In this document: positions 42,544-51,555 of the stretch, piece after piece
Numbering within the stretch: position 1 is the stretch's first letter
Layout: each line of letters opens with the position of its first letter
NCBI RefSeq assembly: GCF_003985145.1
Contig: NZ_ML133540.1
Coordinates: 1-64,000 of the forward strand
From: Rhizobium anhuiense
GTDB lineage: Bacteria > Pseudomonadota > Alphaproteobacteria > Rhizobiales > Rhizobiaceae
Reading direction: 5' to 3'
DNA: 64,000 nt
Program-made: the position numbers and the translations under genes
Notes under the pieces: generated by a model
Seen by the model: the letters and a program-made list of their open reading frames with translations, nothing else
The model's database searches: none
What the model was told of the DNA's origin: nothing

Positions 42544-43863
42544 ATGGCACGCGTCGTATCTCAAACCAAGTCGGCGGCGGTCAACCCCCTGAAGTCGTCG
42601 CAGCCGCTTGGTGCTGCCTTCGCCTTTCTGGGCGTTGACGGCGCAATACCTCTGCTCCATGGCAGCCAGGGATGTACGAGCTTCGCGCTCGCACTACTCG
42701 TGAGGCATTTCAATGAAGCGATCCCGCTGCAAACGACGGCTATGAACGAAGCCGCGACAATCGTCGGCGGCGCAGATCGTCTCGAAGAGGCAATTCTCAG
42801 CCTCAAAGCCCGCACGAGGCCACGACTAATCGGAATATGCACGACCGCATCGGTAGAGGCCCGCGACGAGGATGCCGCCGGTGATGTCGAAAACATCAAG
42901 CGCAGGCGGGCGATAGAACTTATGGGGACCGAAGTGGTCGTCGCCAAAACGCCGGACTTTGACGGCGCCATAGAGGAGGGTTGGTCCAAAGCTGTTACCG
43001 CCATGATCGAGGCAATAACGCGACCTGACAAGCAGTATCGTGATCCGGGGAAGGTCGCGATCTTGCCTGGCTGCAACTTAACAGTAGCTGATATTGAACA
43101 TTTGCGCGAGACGGCCGTAAGCTTCGGGCTCGACCCGGTTATTCTGCCCGACGTATCCGGAGCACTCGACGGCTCCGTCCCCGAACAATGGATGCCGGCA
43201 ACGTATGGCGGCACGAAAGTGGAGGAGATCCGCGATCTCGGTACGACCATGCAGTGCATTGCAATCGGTGAGCATATGCGGCGATCGGCTGAAGCGCTGC
43301 AGAGATTAACCGGCGTGCCGTACGTGCTGTTTAGATCGCTGACGGGTCTAGAGAACGTCGATCGCTTTATTCGCGTGCTTGCCGCTGTGTCGCGAAAACA
43401 GACACCGCTCAATGTCCGCCGCAACCGAATGCAGCTGCAGGATGCCATGCTCGACGGACATTCCCATATGGCAGGCAAGAAGATCGCAATCGCCTCCGAG
43501 CCGGATCAACTCTTCCAGTTCTCCGATTTTTTTACCGCCATGGGTGCGGAAATTGCGGCCGCGGTCACCACGACCGGCACTTCGAAAGCACTCGAGATGG
43601 TACCGGCGAAGACCGTCAAAGTCGGCGATCTCGGTGATCTGGAAAGTCTCGGCGCAACGGCCGATCTTATCGTCACACACTCGCACGGCCGAGAAGCTGC
43701 CAAGCGTCTCGGCGTTCCGCTGATGCGGGTTGGTTTGCCCATGTTCGACCGCGTCGGCAGCCAGCACAAGCTTACAATATTATACCGGGGAACCCGCGAC
43801 ATGATCTTTGACCTCGCGAACATCATTCAGGCTAACCGCCCTCCGAACACTTGGCCGACTTGA
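42544..43863 (+). CDS. nifN: FeMo-cofactor scaffold protein NifN, slightly short
   Basis: A 439-residue partner of NifE, homologous to NifK. It starts MARVVSQTKSAAVNPLKSSQ; HGSQGCTSFALALLVRHF and MPATYGGTKVEEI are family features. NifN of other rhizobia usually has roughly 20-30 more residues at the C-terminus; here it ends IIQANRPPNTWPT next to a decayed nifX, so the last part may have been lost with the nifX deletion. The core is intact. Confidence 0.92.
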   Translation: MARVVSQTKSAAVNPLKSSQPLGAAFAFLGVDGAIPLLHGSQGCTSFALALLVRHFNEAIPLQTTAMNEAATIVGGADRLEEAILSLKARTRPRLIGICTTASVEARDEDAAGDVENIKRRRAIELMGTEVVVAKTPDFDGAIEEGWSKAVTAMIEAITRPDKQYRDPGKVAILPGCNLTVADIEHLRETAVSFGLDPVILPDVSGALDGSVPEQWMPATYGGTKVEEIRDLGTTMQCIAIGEHMRRSAEALQRLTGVPYVLFRSLTGLENVDRFIRVLAAVSRKQTPLNVRRNRMQLQDAMLDGHSHMAGKKIAIASEPDQLFQFSDFFTAMGAEIAAAVTTTGTSKALEMVPAKTVKVGDLGDLESLGATADLIVTHSHGREAAKRLGVPLMRVGLPMFDRVGSQHKLTILYRGTRDMIFDLANIIQANRPPNTWPT

Positions 43864-43889
43864 CCCAACCGACGCGCGGGAATCGCAAA

Positions 43890-44115
43890 ATGAGATCAAT
43901 TCGTCGCCTCTCGCTCTTCAATGGCAGATTCTATCAACAGCGGCCGAAACGGCAGGTGGGCGCTTTGAGAAGAGCCCACGCAAGATGTGAAGGGACTGAA
44001 TGCGGAGTTAGAATCGGCCGGATTCTTTGTCATCTACGACGCGACACGCAACGCGTGTCGGCGGGCAATCGGCGGGCCTTCGGCGGAAACATTTATCATC
44101 GACAGAACTCGTTAA
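43890..44115 (+). pseudogene. nifX: Decayed nifX
   Basis: The frame opening at 43890 reads MRSIRRLSLFNG, like the start of rhizobial NifX (MxSIRRLSL). After a change of frame the sequence KGLNAELESAGFFVIYDATR (44001-44060 region) resembles the NifX segment around DxHFGSAxxFxIYDV. Roughly 100 residues are missing and the last codons run into a stop at 44113-44115. NifX binds and carries FeMo-co precursor between NifB and NifEN, and its loss is often tolerated. Confidence 0.55.
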
Positions 44116-44128
44116 ATCGGAGGAATCT

Positions 44129-44452
44129 ATGACAAGCGCATTCGTGGCTCGCGACGGATCCCGATGGATGCCGGAATATTTAGATTCGATCAACCCTGCG
44201 ATGTGCATCGGCTGCGGTCGCTGCTTCAAGGTCTGCTCTCGCGAGGTCATGCATCCCTACGGCATGGACGAGGCAGGCGAAATGCTCGGTGTCTGTGATG
44301 GCGAGGACGACTTTAATGGTGAGCTCAGTCGCGTGATCATGGTCATTGATTATCCCGGCCGCTGTATCGGCTGCGGAGCGTGTGCGCGCGTCTGTCCCAA
44401 GAACTGCCAGACTCATGTCGCCGTTGATCATCGTGCGGTGCACGGATCTTGA
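44129..44452 (+). CDS. fdxB: Nif-specific ferredoxin III
   Basis: A 107-residue ferredoxin with two 4Fe-4S motifs: CIGCGRCFKVCSREVM and, near the C-terminus, CIGCGACARVCPKNCQ. The insertion between them (MDEAGEMLGVCDGEDDFNGE) is the mark of FdxB. The ribosome site CGGAGG precedes the ATG. It lies in the nif operon after nifENX and probably carries electrons for cofactor synthesis or nitrogenase. Confidence 0.92.
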   Translation: MTSAFVARDGSRWMPEYLDSINPAMCIGCGRCFKVCSREVMHPYGMDEAGEMLGVCDGEDDFNGELSRVIMVIDYPGRCIGCGACARVCPKNCQTHVAVDHRAVHGS

Positions 44453-44767
44453 TTCCATTCGGAGCGATAGAAGCCGCCGGCGCTATTCACAGTGCGGGAC
44501 AATTGCATCGGTTCAAGACGTGGAGAAGGCGGCATGGCAACTTAGCATGCAAGCAAATCCAGCCATGCGATGCGAAGCTCTTTCTGGGCATCCAGTCTTC
44601 CATTCGGAGGCAATGATCACAGGAAACACCAGGTCGAAAGTCGAACGATCTGAAGAGAGGAGGCATTGAACTGTGCATTTAGCCGCGACGACAGCCTTCC
44701 CGTTACATCCTTGGGCGGCCGAAGCGGGCTTCGGATTTGAAAACAAGATCCAACCACGAGCTTCTAA
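44453..44767. other. Spacer between fdxB and asd with no gene seen
   Basis: One plus-strand frame continues to about 44669 but without a start codon or family similarity. No good sigma-54 or NifA site could be found here (the nearest GG...GC pair has 11 rather than 10 bases between), so asd is either read through from nifH or has an unrecognised promoter. Confidence 0.4.
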
Positions 44768-44779
44768 ATGAGGATCCTC

Positions 44780-45817
44780 ATGAGAGCATTAGATATCTCT
44801 GTCGTTGGAGCAACCGGGGTGGTTGGAACGGCCCTGATCAAGTTATTGGAAAAAAGCGAGATTGCGGTCGATCGACTGAGGCTGTTCGCCTCCAGTTCGG
44901 GTGCGCGTCAACTCAAGTTTCGAGACCAAACATACTTAGTTGAGGCACTACGCGACATTCGCAATATCGATGATACCAAAACCGACATTGCATTCTTCTC
45001 TGCAGGCGGCGACGTAAGCGCCGTATGGGGACCTCGGTTCGCATCCCAAGGAGCCTTGGTGATTGATAACTCGAATGCTTTTCGAATGAGGCCTGACGTA
45101 CCCCTCATCGTACCACAAGTTAACGCCTGTTCACTTACGGTTCGTCCACCGTCTGGAATAGTAGCAAATCCAAATTGCTCCACGATACAGCTGGTTCGGG
45201 CACTACGACCGTTGATAGCGACGTTCGGCGTTAACCAGGTTCTTTTGACTACTTATCAAGCCGCCTCAGGAGTTGGCCGGCGCGGGATTAACGAGCTAGA
45301 AGACGGTGCCGAAGCCTGGCTCAAGGGGAGCACGCGGCCCGCTGCGGAGAGCTTCCCTGTCTCTCTTGCATTCAATGTCATACCGCAGATCGGAGAGATT
45401 TCCAGCGAAGGCGTGGCTCTCGAGGAACGCAAGCTGGTTCAAGAGTCACGGAAGATCTTCGGTATGCCTCGTCTGCAGTTAACCGCCACCTGCGTTAGAG
45501 TGCCGGTAAAGACGTGTCATTCCGAGGCGGTATACGTCGAGTTCGACGATCATGTTCGACTAGAACAGGTCCATGAGCTCCTGGCAAATGAACCAGGTGT
45601 TCGACTTTATGCTGACGAAATTCGCGACGGATATCCAACGCCGCGCTTTCTGGGAGACCCTGCATATGTTCACGTCGGTCGGGTCCGAGTTAATCCAGAG
45701 AATCCGCGCGGGCTGTGGATGTGGGTTGTAGCCGACAACGTTCAGGTCGGAGCCGCACTCAACGCACTCCTCATCGCACAGCTTGTGATCGCCAATAACT
45801 TGATGGATGAAACATGA
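44780..45817 (+). CDS. asd: Aspartate-semialdehyde dehydrogenase
   Basis: A 345-residue enzyme making aspartate-4-semialdehyde, the branch point to diaminopimelate/lysine, threonine and methionine. NADP-binding VGATGVVGTAL is at the start, the catalytic Cys in VANPNCSTIQLVRALRP and the substrate region in QAASGVGRRGINELEDGAE. The start at 44780 follows GAGGA; an in-frame ATG at 44768 is possible. The codon use is less GC-biased than in the nif genes. It overlaps the aspartate kinase gene by four bases, so the two form a translationally coupled pair. Confidence 0.9.
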   Translation: MRALDISVVGATGVVGTALIKLLEKSEIAVDRLRLFASSSGARQLKFRDQTYLVEALRDIRNIDDTKTDIAFFSAGGDVSAVWGPRFASQGALVIDNSNAFRMRPDVPLIVPQVNACSLTVRPPSGIVANPNCSTIQLVRALRPLIATFGVNQVLLTTYQAASGVGRRGINELEDGAEAWLKGSTRPAAESFPVSLAFNVIPQIGEISSEGVALEERKLVQESRKIFGMPRLQLTATCVRVPVKTCHSEAVYVEFDDHVRLEQVHELLANEPGVRLYADEIRDGYPTPRFLGDPAYVHVGRVRVNPENPRGLWMWVVADNVQVGAALNALLIAQLVIANNLMDET

Positions 45818-46914
45818 AGACGACTATTGTCAAATTCGGCGGTTCGAGTTTTCGAGATCCTTGTGACTACGCTCGAGTTGCTCAGCATTTAGCTAAGCTG
45901 CGGGCTGCAGGCGGAACCAAGATTATCGCCGTGGTCAGCGCAATGTATGGTATAACCGACAAGCTGAAAGCAACCATGCTTGGCGTCAACAGGGAAGCAT
46001 CACCATCGAATCTCGATGCGGCACTTGCCACGGGCGAGATGCTAAGTGCCTGCATGTTGGAAGCTGCGGTCAGTCGCCTTGGGATTCCCGTGACGTCGTT
46101 GAACGGCTATGTCCTAGGGATACGCACAAATTCAGACTTCGGTCGGGCTTCAGTAGAAAGCGTCGATCCTCAGCCAATCAGGGCTGCACTTCAGGAGCAT
46201 GACATTGTCATTGCCACGGGTGGTCAGGCAATTGATCAATTGGGCAGACTAACGTTTCTCGGCAGAAACAGCTCCGACCTGACAGCCGTCGTGATCGCAG
46301 CTATGTTAGGAGAGCAAGCTTGCGAAATATATTCAGATGTTAAGGGCGTCTACACCGCAGATCCTCATCTTGTACCAGGGGCACGATTAATCCCGAAGAT
46401 TGGGTATTGGACGATTGCGCAGATGTCGCGGCAAGGCGCAAAGGTGCTGCACCATAGGGCAGTGGATTATGCTAAAAAGCACGCAGTCGCCATAGTTTGC
46501 AAAGCACTGACTAGTGACGGAGCGGAGACGGGCACGATCATCACAGGCCACGGATACTCCGGTTCCGTGACAGTAGCACGCGACGCAGCAGTATTAGCTG
46601 TCGCGAGTGACGCAGAATGCGACACTCTCCTTGTGCTTCTTGATCAACACGACATTAGCTCAATATTCTTTGAAGTGGACGGCAGGCCTTGCCTTTGCAT
46701 CATAACCGACATCGATTTTGCGATGCGCCTTGTCGCATCGGCAGGCACGCGCGCGGTCGCCATCGGATCAAGGGTCGTGGTGACCGAGCTTAATGGCGCG
46801 ATGTCGCGCGTCCACCTTCACGTTGACTACGAGAGCGCCTTGGCACATGCACAAAACATCCACGAACAGATGTATCCTGCAGCCATTCGCGATCTTGTGA
46901 TAGAGAACGACTAA
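45814..46914 (+). CDS. Aspartate kinase lacking most of the usual regulatory region
   Basis: A 366-residue aspartokinase catalysing the first step from aspartate. The kinase domain is complete: KFGGSSFRD (residues 7-15), ATGGQAIDQLGRLTFLGRNS and EIYSDVKGVYTADPHLVPGA. The family normally carries a pair of ACT domains (total 400-460 residues) that bind lysine or threonine; here the C-terminal 120 residues are short and poorly matching (VASDAECDTLLVLLDQHDIS), so feedback control may be weak or different. It follows asd as ATGA overlap. Why a dedicated asd-kinase pair sits behind nif genes is not explained by nitrogen fixation itself. Confidence 0.85.
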   Translation: MKTTIVKFGGSSFRDPCDYARVAQHLAKLRAAGGTKIIAVVSAMYGITDKLKATMLGVNREASPSNLDAALATGEMLSACMLEAAVSRLGIPVTSLNGYVLGIRTNSDFGRASVESVDPQPIRAALQEHDIVIATGGQAIDQLGRLTFLGRNSSDLTAVVIAAMLGEQACEIYSDVKGVYTADPHLVPGARLIPKIGYWTIAQMSRQGAKVLHHRAVDYAKKHAVAIVCKALTSDGAETGTIITGHGYSGSVTVARDAAVLAVASDAECDTLLVLLDQHDISSIFFEVDGRPCLCIITDIDFAMRLVASAGTRAVAIGSRVVVTELNGAMSRVHLHVDYESALAHAQNIHEQMYPAAIRDLVIEND

Positions 46915-46937
46915 ACAGCGCCACAGGCGACGCCCGA

Positions 46938-47035
46938 ATGGAGGCGGCGGCGAAGTCGCTTGATCTGGCCATCGGCCCGGGGATGCTTCGACTTGGTAGC
47001 CGGGTGATCGCTAGCGACGATCGCCTGTTCCACCG
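46938..47035 (-). pseudogene. Short fragment of an integrase-core transposase
   Basis: The minus strand reads HPATKSKHPRADGQIKRL, which matches the segment TKPKHPRTNGQVERM of the IS481-type transposase at 62388-63371. Nothing else of the element remains here. Confidence 0.5.
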
Positions 47036-47127
47036 CCCTGATAACCTCGGCACATCGTCGACTTCAACATGCAGCCTTCATCGCAGGGACAGGGCGCGGA
47101 CAGACGCGATCGTTAACTTCGAAAACG

Positions 47128-48518
47128 TCATTGTCGAATGCAGGTTCTGAATCGCCGCTTTCCAGTTGGTAGACGAGGACAGTGCAAAGCGGCTGAAATC
47201 AACCCTTCGCCTTGCAGTGCGCCAGCACCTCGTCCTCGTGCTCCAACGCGCGCTTGATGCCCTTGCGCCGGCCGCTGGTTGCCAGACTCATCGCGCAGGT
47301 ACCTCGCATGCTCGGGCCATTGATGCGGCCAGCGGCAGTCCGCGCCGCGGTGCCATATGACTAACGGCCCTTGATGACATCGCGGTCGGTCTTCAGCGCG
47401 CCTCCTAGTCTCCGACTTGTTTGATGTCCAGATGTCGTGGAAGTCTCGTCGCCAATGAGCCCAGCAGGCGGCCTCCTTAAAGCGAGATGTTCCCTTTTCT
47501 CCAGGCGCGTATAGCTTGCCATATCCTTTGTAGCCGTCAGCCTGAAGGATGCCGCTTGATTGCTTGAGGTGGCGGTGGACGTGCTCTTCTTTCCAGTCAG
47601 GAGCAAAATAGTAGACTGCACCGGGCGGGGAACTGCCTGCCCATGGACGCTGATCGCGGACATACGTCCAGATCCTGCCCTTCTTCACACCCTTGCCCAA
47701 CCCCATATCCCGCAGCGAGCGATCCAGCACTCGGATCGGGGTGTCGTCGGCATGAAGGAGGTCACTTGCCATAATCGCCGTTTCGATCCGCTCGATGAGA
47801 GGCTGAAGCACCTGCATGGCGCGACCACACCAATCAACCATCGGCTGTCGGGAATGTCGGCGCCCATGCCGGCGAAGATCTCGTTCAGCCGGTACAGTGG
47901 CAAATGGTCGTCGAACTTCGAGACCAGAATATACGCCAAGAGGCCAGCGCCGGCCATGCTGCCCGGTATCGGGCGGCTGGGCGCTGCCACCTGCACCATT
48001 TTCTCGCAGCAGCGGCAGGACTTCTTCAGTCGAGCAACCTTGATGACTTTCATCTGCGCGGCGATCATGTCGAGGATTTCGCTGACGTCCTCACCGACAA
48101 GACGCAATTCACCTCCGCATTCCGGGCAGCAGGAGCCAGGATCGAGCTCTCGGCGCTCGCGAACCGCCTTGTCCGAGACGCGTGGGCGCCGGCGCATGAT
48201 CTTTTCAGCCGTATCCGCCAAGGGAACAACAGACGCCGCCTCATCAGGTTCATCGATTGGCGCCGTACTGCCTTCAGCGGCGGCGATCAACAGATCCTCA
48301 AGCGCCAGTTCCAACTGCTCGATTTCACGCTCAATCTTTTCAGACGACTTGCCGAAGACCTGTTTCTTCAGCTTGGCAATGCGCAGCCGCAGCGTTTGGA
48401 TTAACTGATCATGCGCTTGCAATGTGGCCGACATCTTCGCATTTTCCGCCTGCAAAGCGGCAATCATTGCCTTGAGAAAGGCTGGATCGTCCGGAAGATT
48501 TGTCGTCGCGCTAGACAT
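47128..48518 (-). pseudogene. IS66-family transposase TnpC, broken by frameshifts
   Basis: The N-terminal part starts at 48518 (MSSATTNLPDDPAFLKAMIA) with a leucine-rich coiled coil and a Cys-rich zinc domain (CCPECGGEL...CRCCEKM). A frameshift near 47835 splits DIPDSRW from MVDWCGRAMQVLQPL; the catalytic region LLHADDTPIRVLD and ILQADGYKGYGKLY follows in the second frame. Another shift after WRRDFHDIW destroys the C-terminus including the last catalytic Glu region. Confidence 0.8.
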
Positions 48519-48581
48519 GATCCTGACTACCACGAGCCAGGAGAAATTTCCATAAAAACCAGTGGTTTCAGTGAGATAAAA

Positions 48582-48929
48582 TCACCCGACACGGGCCGGT
48601 GGCGCACCCCAATCAGGACGACGCCAATCGATCCCTTCCCACAACATCGCCAGCTGGGCCGACGTCAGCCGGGCAGTCCCGTCGGATGCCGAAGGCCAAG
48701 GAAACCGCCCCTTCTGCAAGATCTTGTAATACAGGCAGAAGCCCTGGCCATCAAAATACAGCAGCTTCAAACGATCGCCACGCTTGCCGCGAAAGGCGAA
48801 GACCGCGCCGCCAGTCGGCTTCTGACGCAAAACATCCTGCGCAAGCGCGGCAAGGCCTTCTACTCCCTTGCGCATGTCCGTGATCCCGCACGCAAGATAC
48901 ACCCGAACGCCGGTCCCAGGCCCAATCAT
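48582..48929 (-). CDS. tnpB: IS66 accessory protein TnpB
   Basis: A 115-residue IS66 Orf2 protein, apparently intact: GVRVYLACGITDMRKGVEGL, FAFRGKRGDRLKLLYFDGQG and CLYYKILQKGRFPWP are the family signature. It overlaps tnpA by four bases. With tnpC broken, it cannot support transposition alone. Confidence 0.85.
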   Translation of the reverse strand: MIGPGTGVRVYLACGITDMRKGVEGLAALAQDVLRQKPTGGAVFAFRGKRGDRLKLLYFDGQGFCLYYKILQKGRFPWPSASDGTARLTSAQLAMLWEGIDWRRPDWGAPPARVG

Positions 48930-49294
48930 GCTGCTTCCACTGCCCGGATAATCTGCGTCAGGACATCGGGAGCCATAGAACTCTCGAAACGAAGCGTGCG
49001 GCCGCAGCTCAATCGTAGCACGATTATTCCGCAGCAGATCTCTCTTCCTTCAGAGACATCGGCCTGAGCCGCACTCAGCCCGACCGGAATGAACACCGCA
49101 TTCCCTGACGTCGAGAGCAGCCCCTTCTTCTTCAACTCGCTGCGCCAGGTGTAGATCTGCTGCCGTGTGACATCGTGACGACGAGCTACCTCGGTGATCG
49201 TGGCTCCAGCTTCCCCAACCGCCGTAACAATCGCGAGCTTGTCCTCGTTGCTCCACCGACGTCGGCGTTCTTGCCCAAGAATTTCTACGCGCAT
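48926..49294 (-). CDS. tnpA: IS66 accessory protein TnpA
   Basis: A 122-residue IS66 Orf1 protein with a helix-turn-helix (ITEVARRHDVTRQQIYTWRS) and the opening MRVEILGQERRRRWSNEDKL. It is the first gene of the decayed IS66 element and seems intact. Confidence 0.8.
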   Translation of the reverse strand: MRVEILGQERRRRWSNEDKLAIVTAVGEAGATITEVARRHDVTRQQIYTWRSELKKKGLLSTSGNAVFIPVGLSAAQADVSEGREICCGIIVLRLSCGRTLRFESSMAPDVLTQIIRAVEAA

Positions 49295-49303
49295 CGCAAC
49301 CTC

Positions 49304-49349
49304 GCCTAAGACACGTCGCTAACGACGTCGTTAAACACGTGTCTTAGGC
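49304..49349. repeat. Nested palindrome next to the IS66 element
   Basis: Outer arms GCCTAAGACAC (49304-49314) and GTGTCTTAGGC (49339-49349) are perfectly complementary, and the loop itself contains the palindrome AACGACGTCGTT (49321-49332). The structure lies ten bases upstream of tnpA and downstream of rpoN2. It could be a terminator for rpoN2 or an operator; the IS terminal repeat is a further option. Confidence 0.6.
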
Positions 49350-49524
49350 CATCAAGATCTCAGGCGGCAGGCGGTGCCAATCGGGCGGTTACGCCCAAAA
49401 TAGACATGGCGGACTTGGCCAGCGCAAGCACCGCGGGCGTGATCCAAACTCACCCACCGGCTAGCTTCATAGAGTCGCGCCGCTTAGGGCCGGATGCTTC
49501 GATCCAGGTCGAAGCATGACAGCG

Positions 49525-51084
49525 TTAGAAGCCGGCGACCTTGGCGAGCGCCCGTTTCTCGCGGCGGCGCTGGACCGAAGAGGCAATGTTCATTGCCTCC
49601 CGGTATTTCGCTACGGTGCGGCGGGCGAGATCGACGCCGCCCTTCTTCAGCATGTCGACGATATCGTCGTCGGAAAGCACCGCCTCCGGGCTCTCCTGCA
49701 GGATCAGCGCACGGATCTTGTGACGCACGGCCTCGGCCGAATGGCTGTCTCCGCCGGCGACGGCGCTGATCGAGACGGTGAAGAAATATTTGAGTTCGAA
49801 GAGGCCGCGCGGCGTCAGCATATATTTATTCGACGTGACGCGGCTGACGGTGGATTCATGCATCTTGATCGCCTCGGCGACCGTTTTCAGGTTCAGCGGG
49901 CGCAGGTAATCGACGCCGTGCAGCAGGAAGGCGTCCTGCTGGCGGACGATTTCGCTTGCCACCTTCATGATGGTTTTTGCCCGCTGGTCGAGGCTGCGCG
50001 TCAGCCAGTTGGCGCTCTGCAGGCAATCGGAGAGGAAGGCGTGGTCCTCGCCGTTCTTCGTCACACGGGAAAAATAGGACTGGTTGACCAGCACGCGCGG
50101 CAGCGTATCCGGATTGAGCTCGACCAGCCAGCCGCCGTCCGAGGCGGGCCTGACGACTACATCCGGCGTGATTGCTTCGGAAACACCCGCTTCGAAGCCG
50201 CTGCCGGGCTTGGGATTGAGCTGACGGATCTCGCCGAGCATGTCGAGAAGATCTTCCTCGTCGACGCCGCAGAGCCGCTTCAGCGTGGCAAAATCGCGCC
50301 GGGCCAGCAGTTCGAGGTTTTCGACCAGAGCCTGCATGGCCGGGTCGTACCGGTCCTTCTGCCTGAGCTGGATCGCCAGGCATTCGGCGAGGCTACGGGC
50401 GAAAACACCTGGCGGATCAAGGCTCTGCAGGGTGGCAAGCACGCGCTCGGCCTGTGCGAGGCTCGTGCCCAGCCTCTCGCCCGCCTCGACGATATCGGCC
50501 TGCAGATAACCGCAGTCGTCGAGCTGGTCGACGAAATTCTGCGCGATCAACCGGTCGGCCATGTCAGGCAGGACGAAGGGGATCTGCTGGGCGAGATGAT
50601 CGCGCAGCGACACCTGACCGGCGACGAAATCGTCGAGATCGTAGTCGGCGCCCTCACCGCTGCCCGGCATCGACTTCCACTGGCTGACGAGTTCCGGCGC
50701 ATCGAGGCGCTGCGGGGCTCCGTCATCAGGAAAGACATTGGTGTAATTGGCGTCGAGTTCGTCGTTCAGCCGACTGGTGCTGGCGCTGCCGCCATTGTCA
50801 TACCAGTCGCTGGAGAGCGCCTCGGCGCGGTTGTCATAGCCATCGTCGGAGCCGGCATCCTCAGGCTGATGAGCATACTCTCCATCTTCGGCATCGCCGC
50901 GTTCGCCGCCCGCCTCGCCGTCATTCGACGGAAATTCGAGCAGCGGGTTCTTCTCCACTTCCAGGGCGATGAACTGGTTGAGTTCGAAATGAGTCATCTG
51001 CAGCAACTGGATGGATTGCATCAGTTGCGGTGTCATCACCAGGGACTGGGTCTGGCGCAGGAAAAGATTGGCGGACAGTTTCAT
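49525..51084 (-). CDS. rpoN2: RNA polymerase sigma-54 factor, symbiotic type
   Basis: A 519-residue sigma-54. The N-terminal activator-interaction region starts MKLSANLFLRQTQSLVMTPQ at 51084, the canonical start; an in-frame ATG 30 bases upstream adds residues not seen in the family. An acidic region II (about residues 50-110) follows, then the core-binding domain, the HTH segment (NLKTVAEAIKMHESTVSRVT) that reads the -12 element, and the RpoN box ARRTVAKYRE near the C-terminus. Rhizobium etli has a second, symbiotic rpoN2 that works with NifA. Here it is placed to serve the nifH promoter and its inverted copy. Confidence 0.92.
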   Translation of the reverse strand: MKLSANLFLRQTQSLVMTPQLMQSIQLLQMTHFELNQFIALEVEKNPLLEFPSNDGEAGGERGDAEDGEYAHQPEDAGSDDGYDNRAEALSSDWYDNGGSASTSRLNDELDANYTNVFPDDGAPQRLDAPELVSQWKSMPGSGEGADYDLDDFVAGQVSLRDHLAQQIPFVLPDMADRLIAQNFVDQLDDCGYLQADIVEAGERLGTSLAQAERVLATLQSLDPPGVFARSLAECLAIQLRQKDRYDPAMQALVENLELLARRDFATLKRLCGVDEEDLLDMLGEIRQLNPKPGSGFEAGVSEAITPDVVVRPASDGGWLVELNPDTLPRVLVNQSYFSRVTKNGEDHAFLSDCLQSANWLTRSLDQRAKTIMKVASEIVRQQDAFLLHGVDYLRPLNLKTVAEAIKMHESTVSRVTSNKYMLTPRGLFELKYFFTVSISAVAGGDSHSAEAVRHKIRALILQESPEAVLSDDDIVDMLKKGGVDLARRTVAKYREAMNIASSVQRRREKRALAKVAGF

Positions 51085-51396
51085 GACGAAGTTCCACTTA
51101 ATTCTCGGGTCCATGCCTGATCATGACCTCAGGCACGGAGATCGATGCCTTCACGTGAAATTGGCACGTGCTTGGCATCATGAACCACTTGGGGCAACTT
51201 GGGCGCCCCGGCGCCAATAGCTTTCAAGAAAGCCTGCCAAATCATCGATTGAATTGCGAAAAAGAATATTCTTAATTTTAGTTATTTCGGCGAGCAGTGA
51301 ACTTGGTTAGGAAAGTGCATTTGTCGCGGAGCCGACGACAGTGCAGATTGTCGCAATTGTCCATATTCCTTTCGTGTTTGGTCTCAGTTGTGAGGT
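51085..51396. other. Spacer between fixS and rpoN2
   Basis: About 310 bases without a gene. It holds the rpoN2 promoter, presumably, and the sigma-54-like sequence listed at 51161-51177; the left part is AT-rich (AAAGAATATTCTTAATTTTAG). Confidence 0.45.
51161..51177 (+). promoter_or_regulatory. Sigma-54-like -24/-12 sequence upstream of rpoN2, wrong-way orientation
   Basis: TTGGCACGTGCTTGGCA matches the sigma-54 consensus at 15 of 17 positions with the invariant GG and GC 10 bases apart. It points away from rpoN2, towards the 3' end of fixS. Since the element is nearly palindromic (TGCCAAGCACGTGCCAA on the other strand), its direction is uncertain. Confidence 0.4.
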
Positions 51397-51555
51397 TTAG
51401 GGTTCTCGTTGATCGGTTTCGTCCTCGGCGAGGATCCGCCAGGCGGCGCCTTGAAGGTCGTCATACTGGCCGCTCGTCAGCGACCAAAGGAATGCCAGGA
51501 GTCCCATTCCTCCCATCAGTAGCGCGATCGGTATGAGATAGATCAACATGTTCAT
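51397..51555 (-). CDS. fixS: Cytochrome oxidase maturation protein FixS
   Basis: A 52-residue membrane protein: MNMLIYLIPIALLMGGMGLL then AFLWSLTSGQYDDLQGAAWR. One membrane helix followed by the FLWSLxSGQYDDLxG motif is diagnostic of FixS/CcoS, needed for cofactor insertion into the cbb3 oxidase. Its ATG overlaps the fixI stop as ATGA. Confidence 0.92.
   Translation of the reverse strand: MNMLIYLIPIALLMGGMGLLAFLWSLTSGQYDDLQGAAWRILAEDETDQREP

Noticed and set aside
44453..44767. Candidate sigma-54 promoter for asd
   Set aside because: The nearest GG...GC pair (TGGCAACTTAGCATGC) has 11 bases between instead of 10 and lacks a NifA site.
49516..51120. Long plus-strand open frame of about 530 codons opposite rpoN2
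   Set aside because: It is the antisense shadow of a high-GC gene; the minus strand encodes a clear sigma-54 with all motifs.
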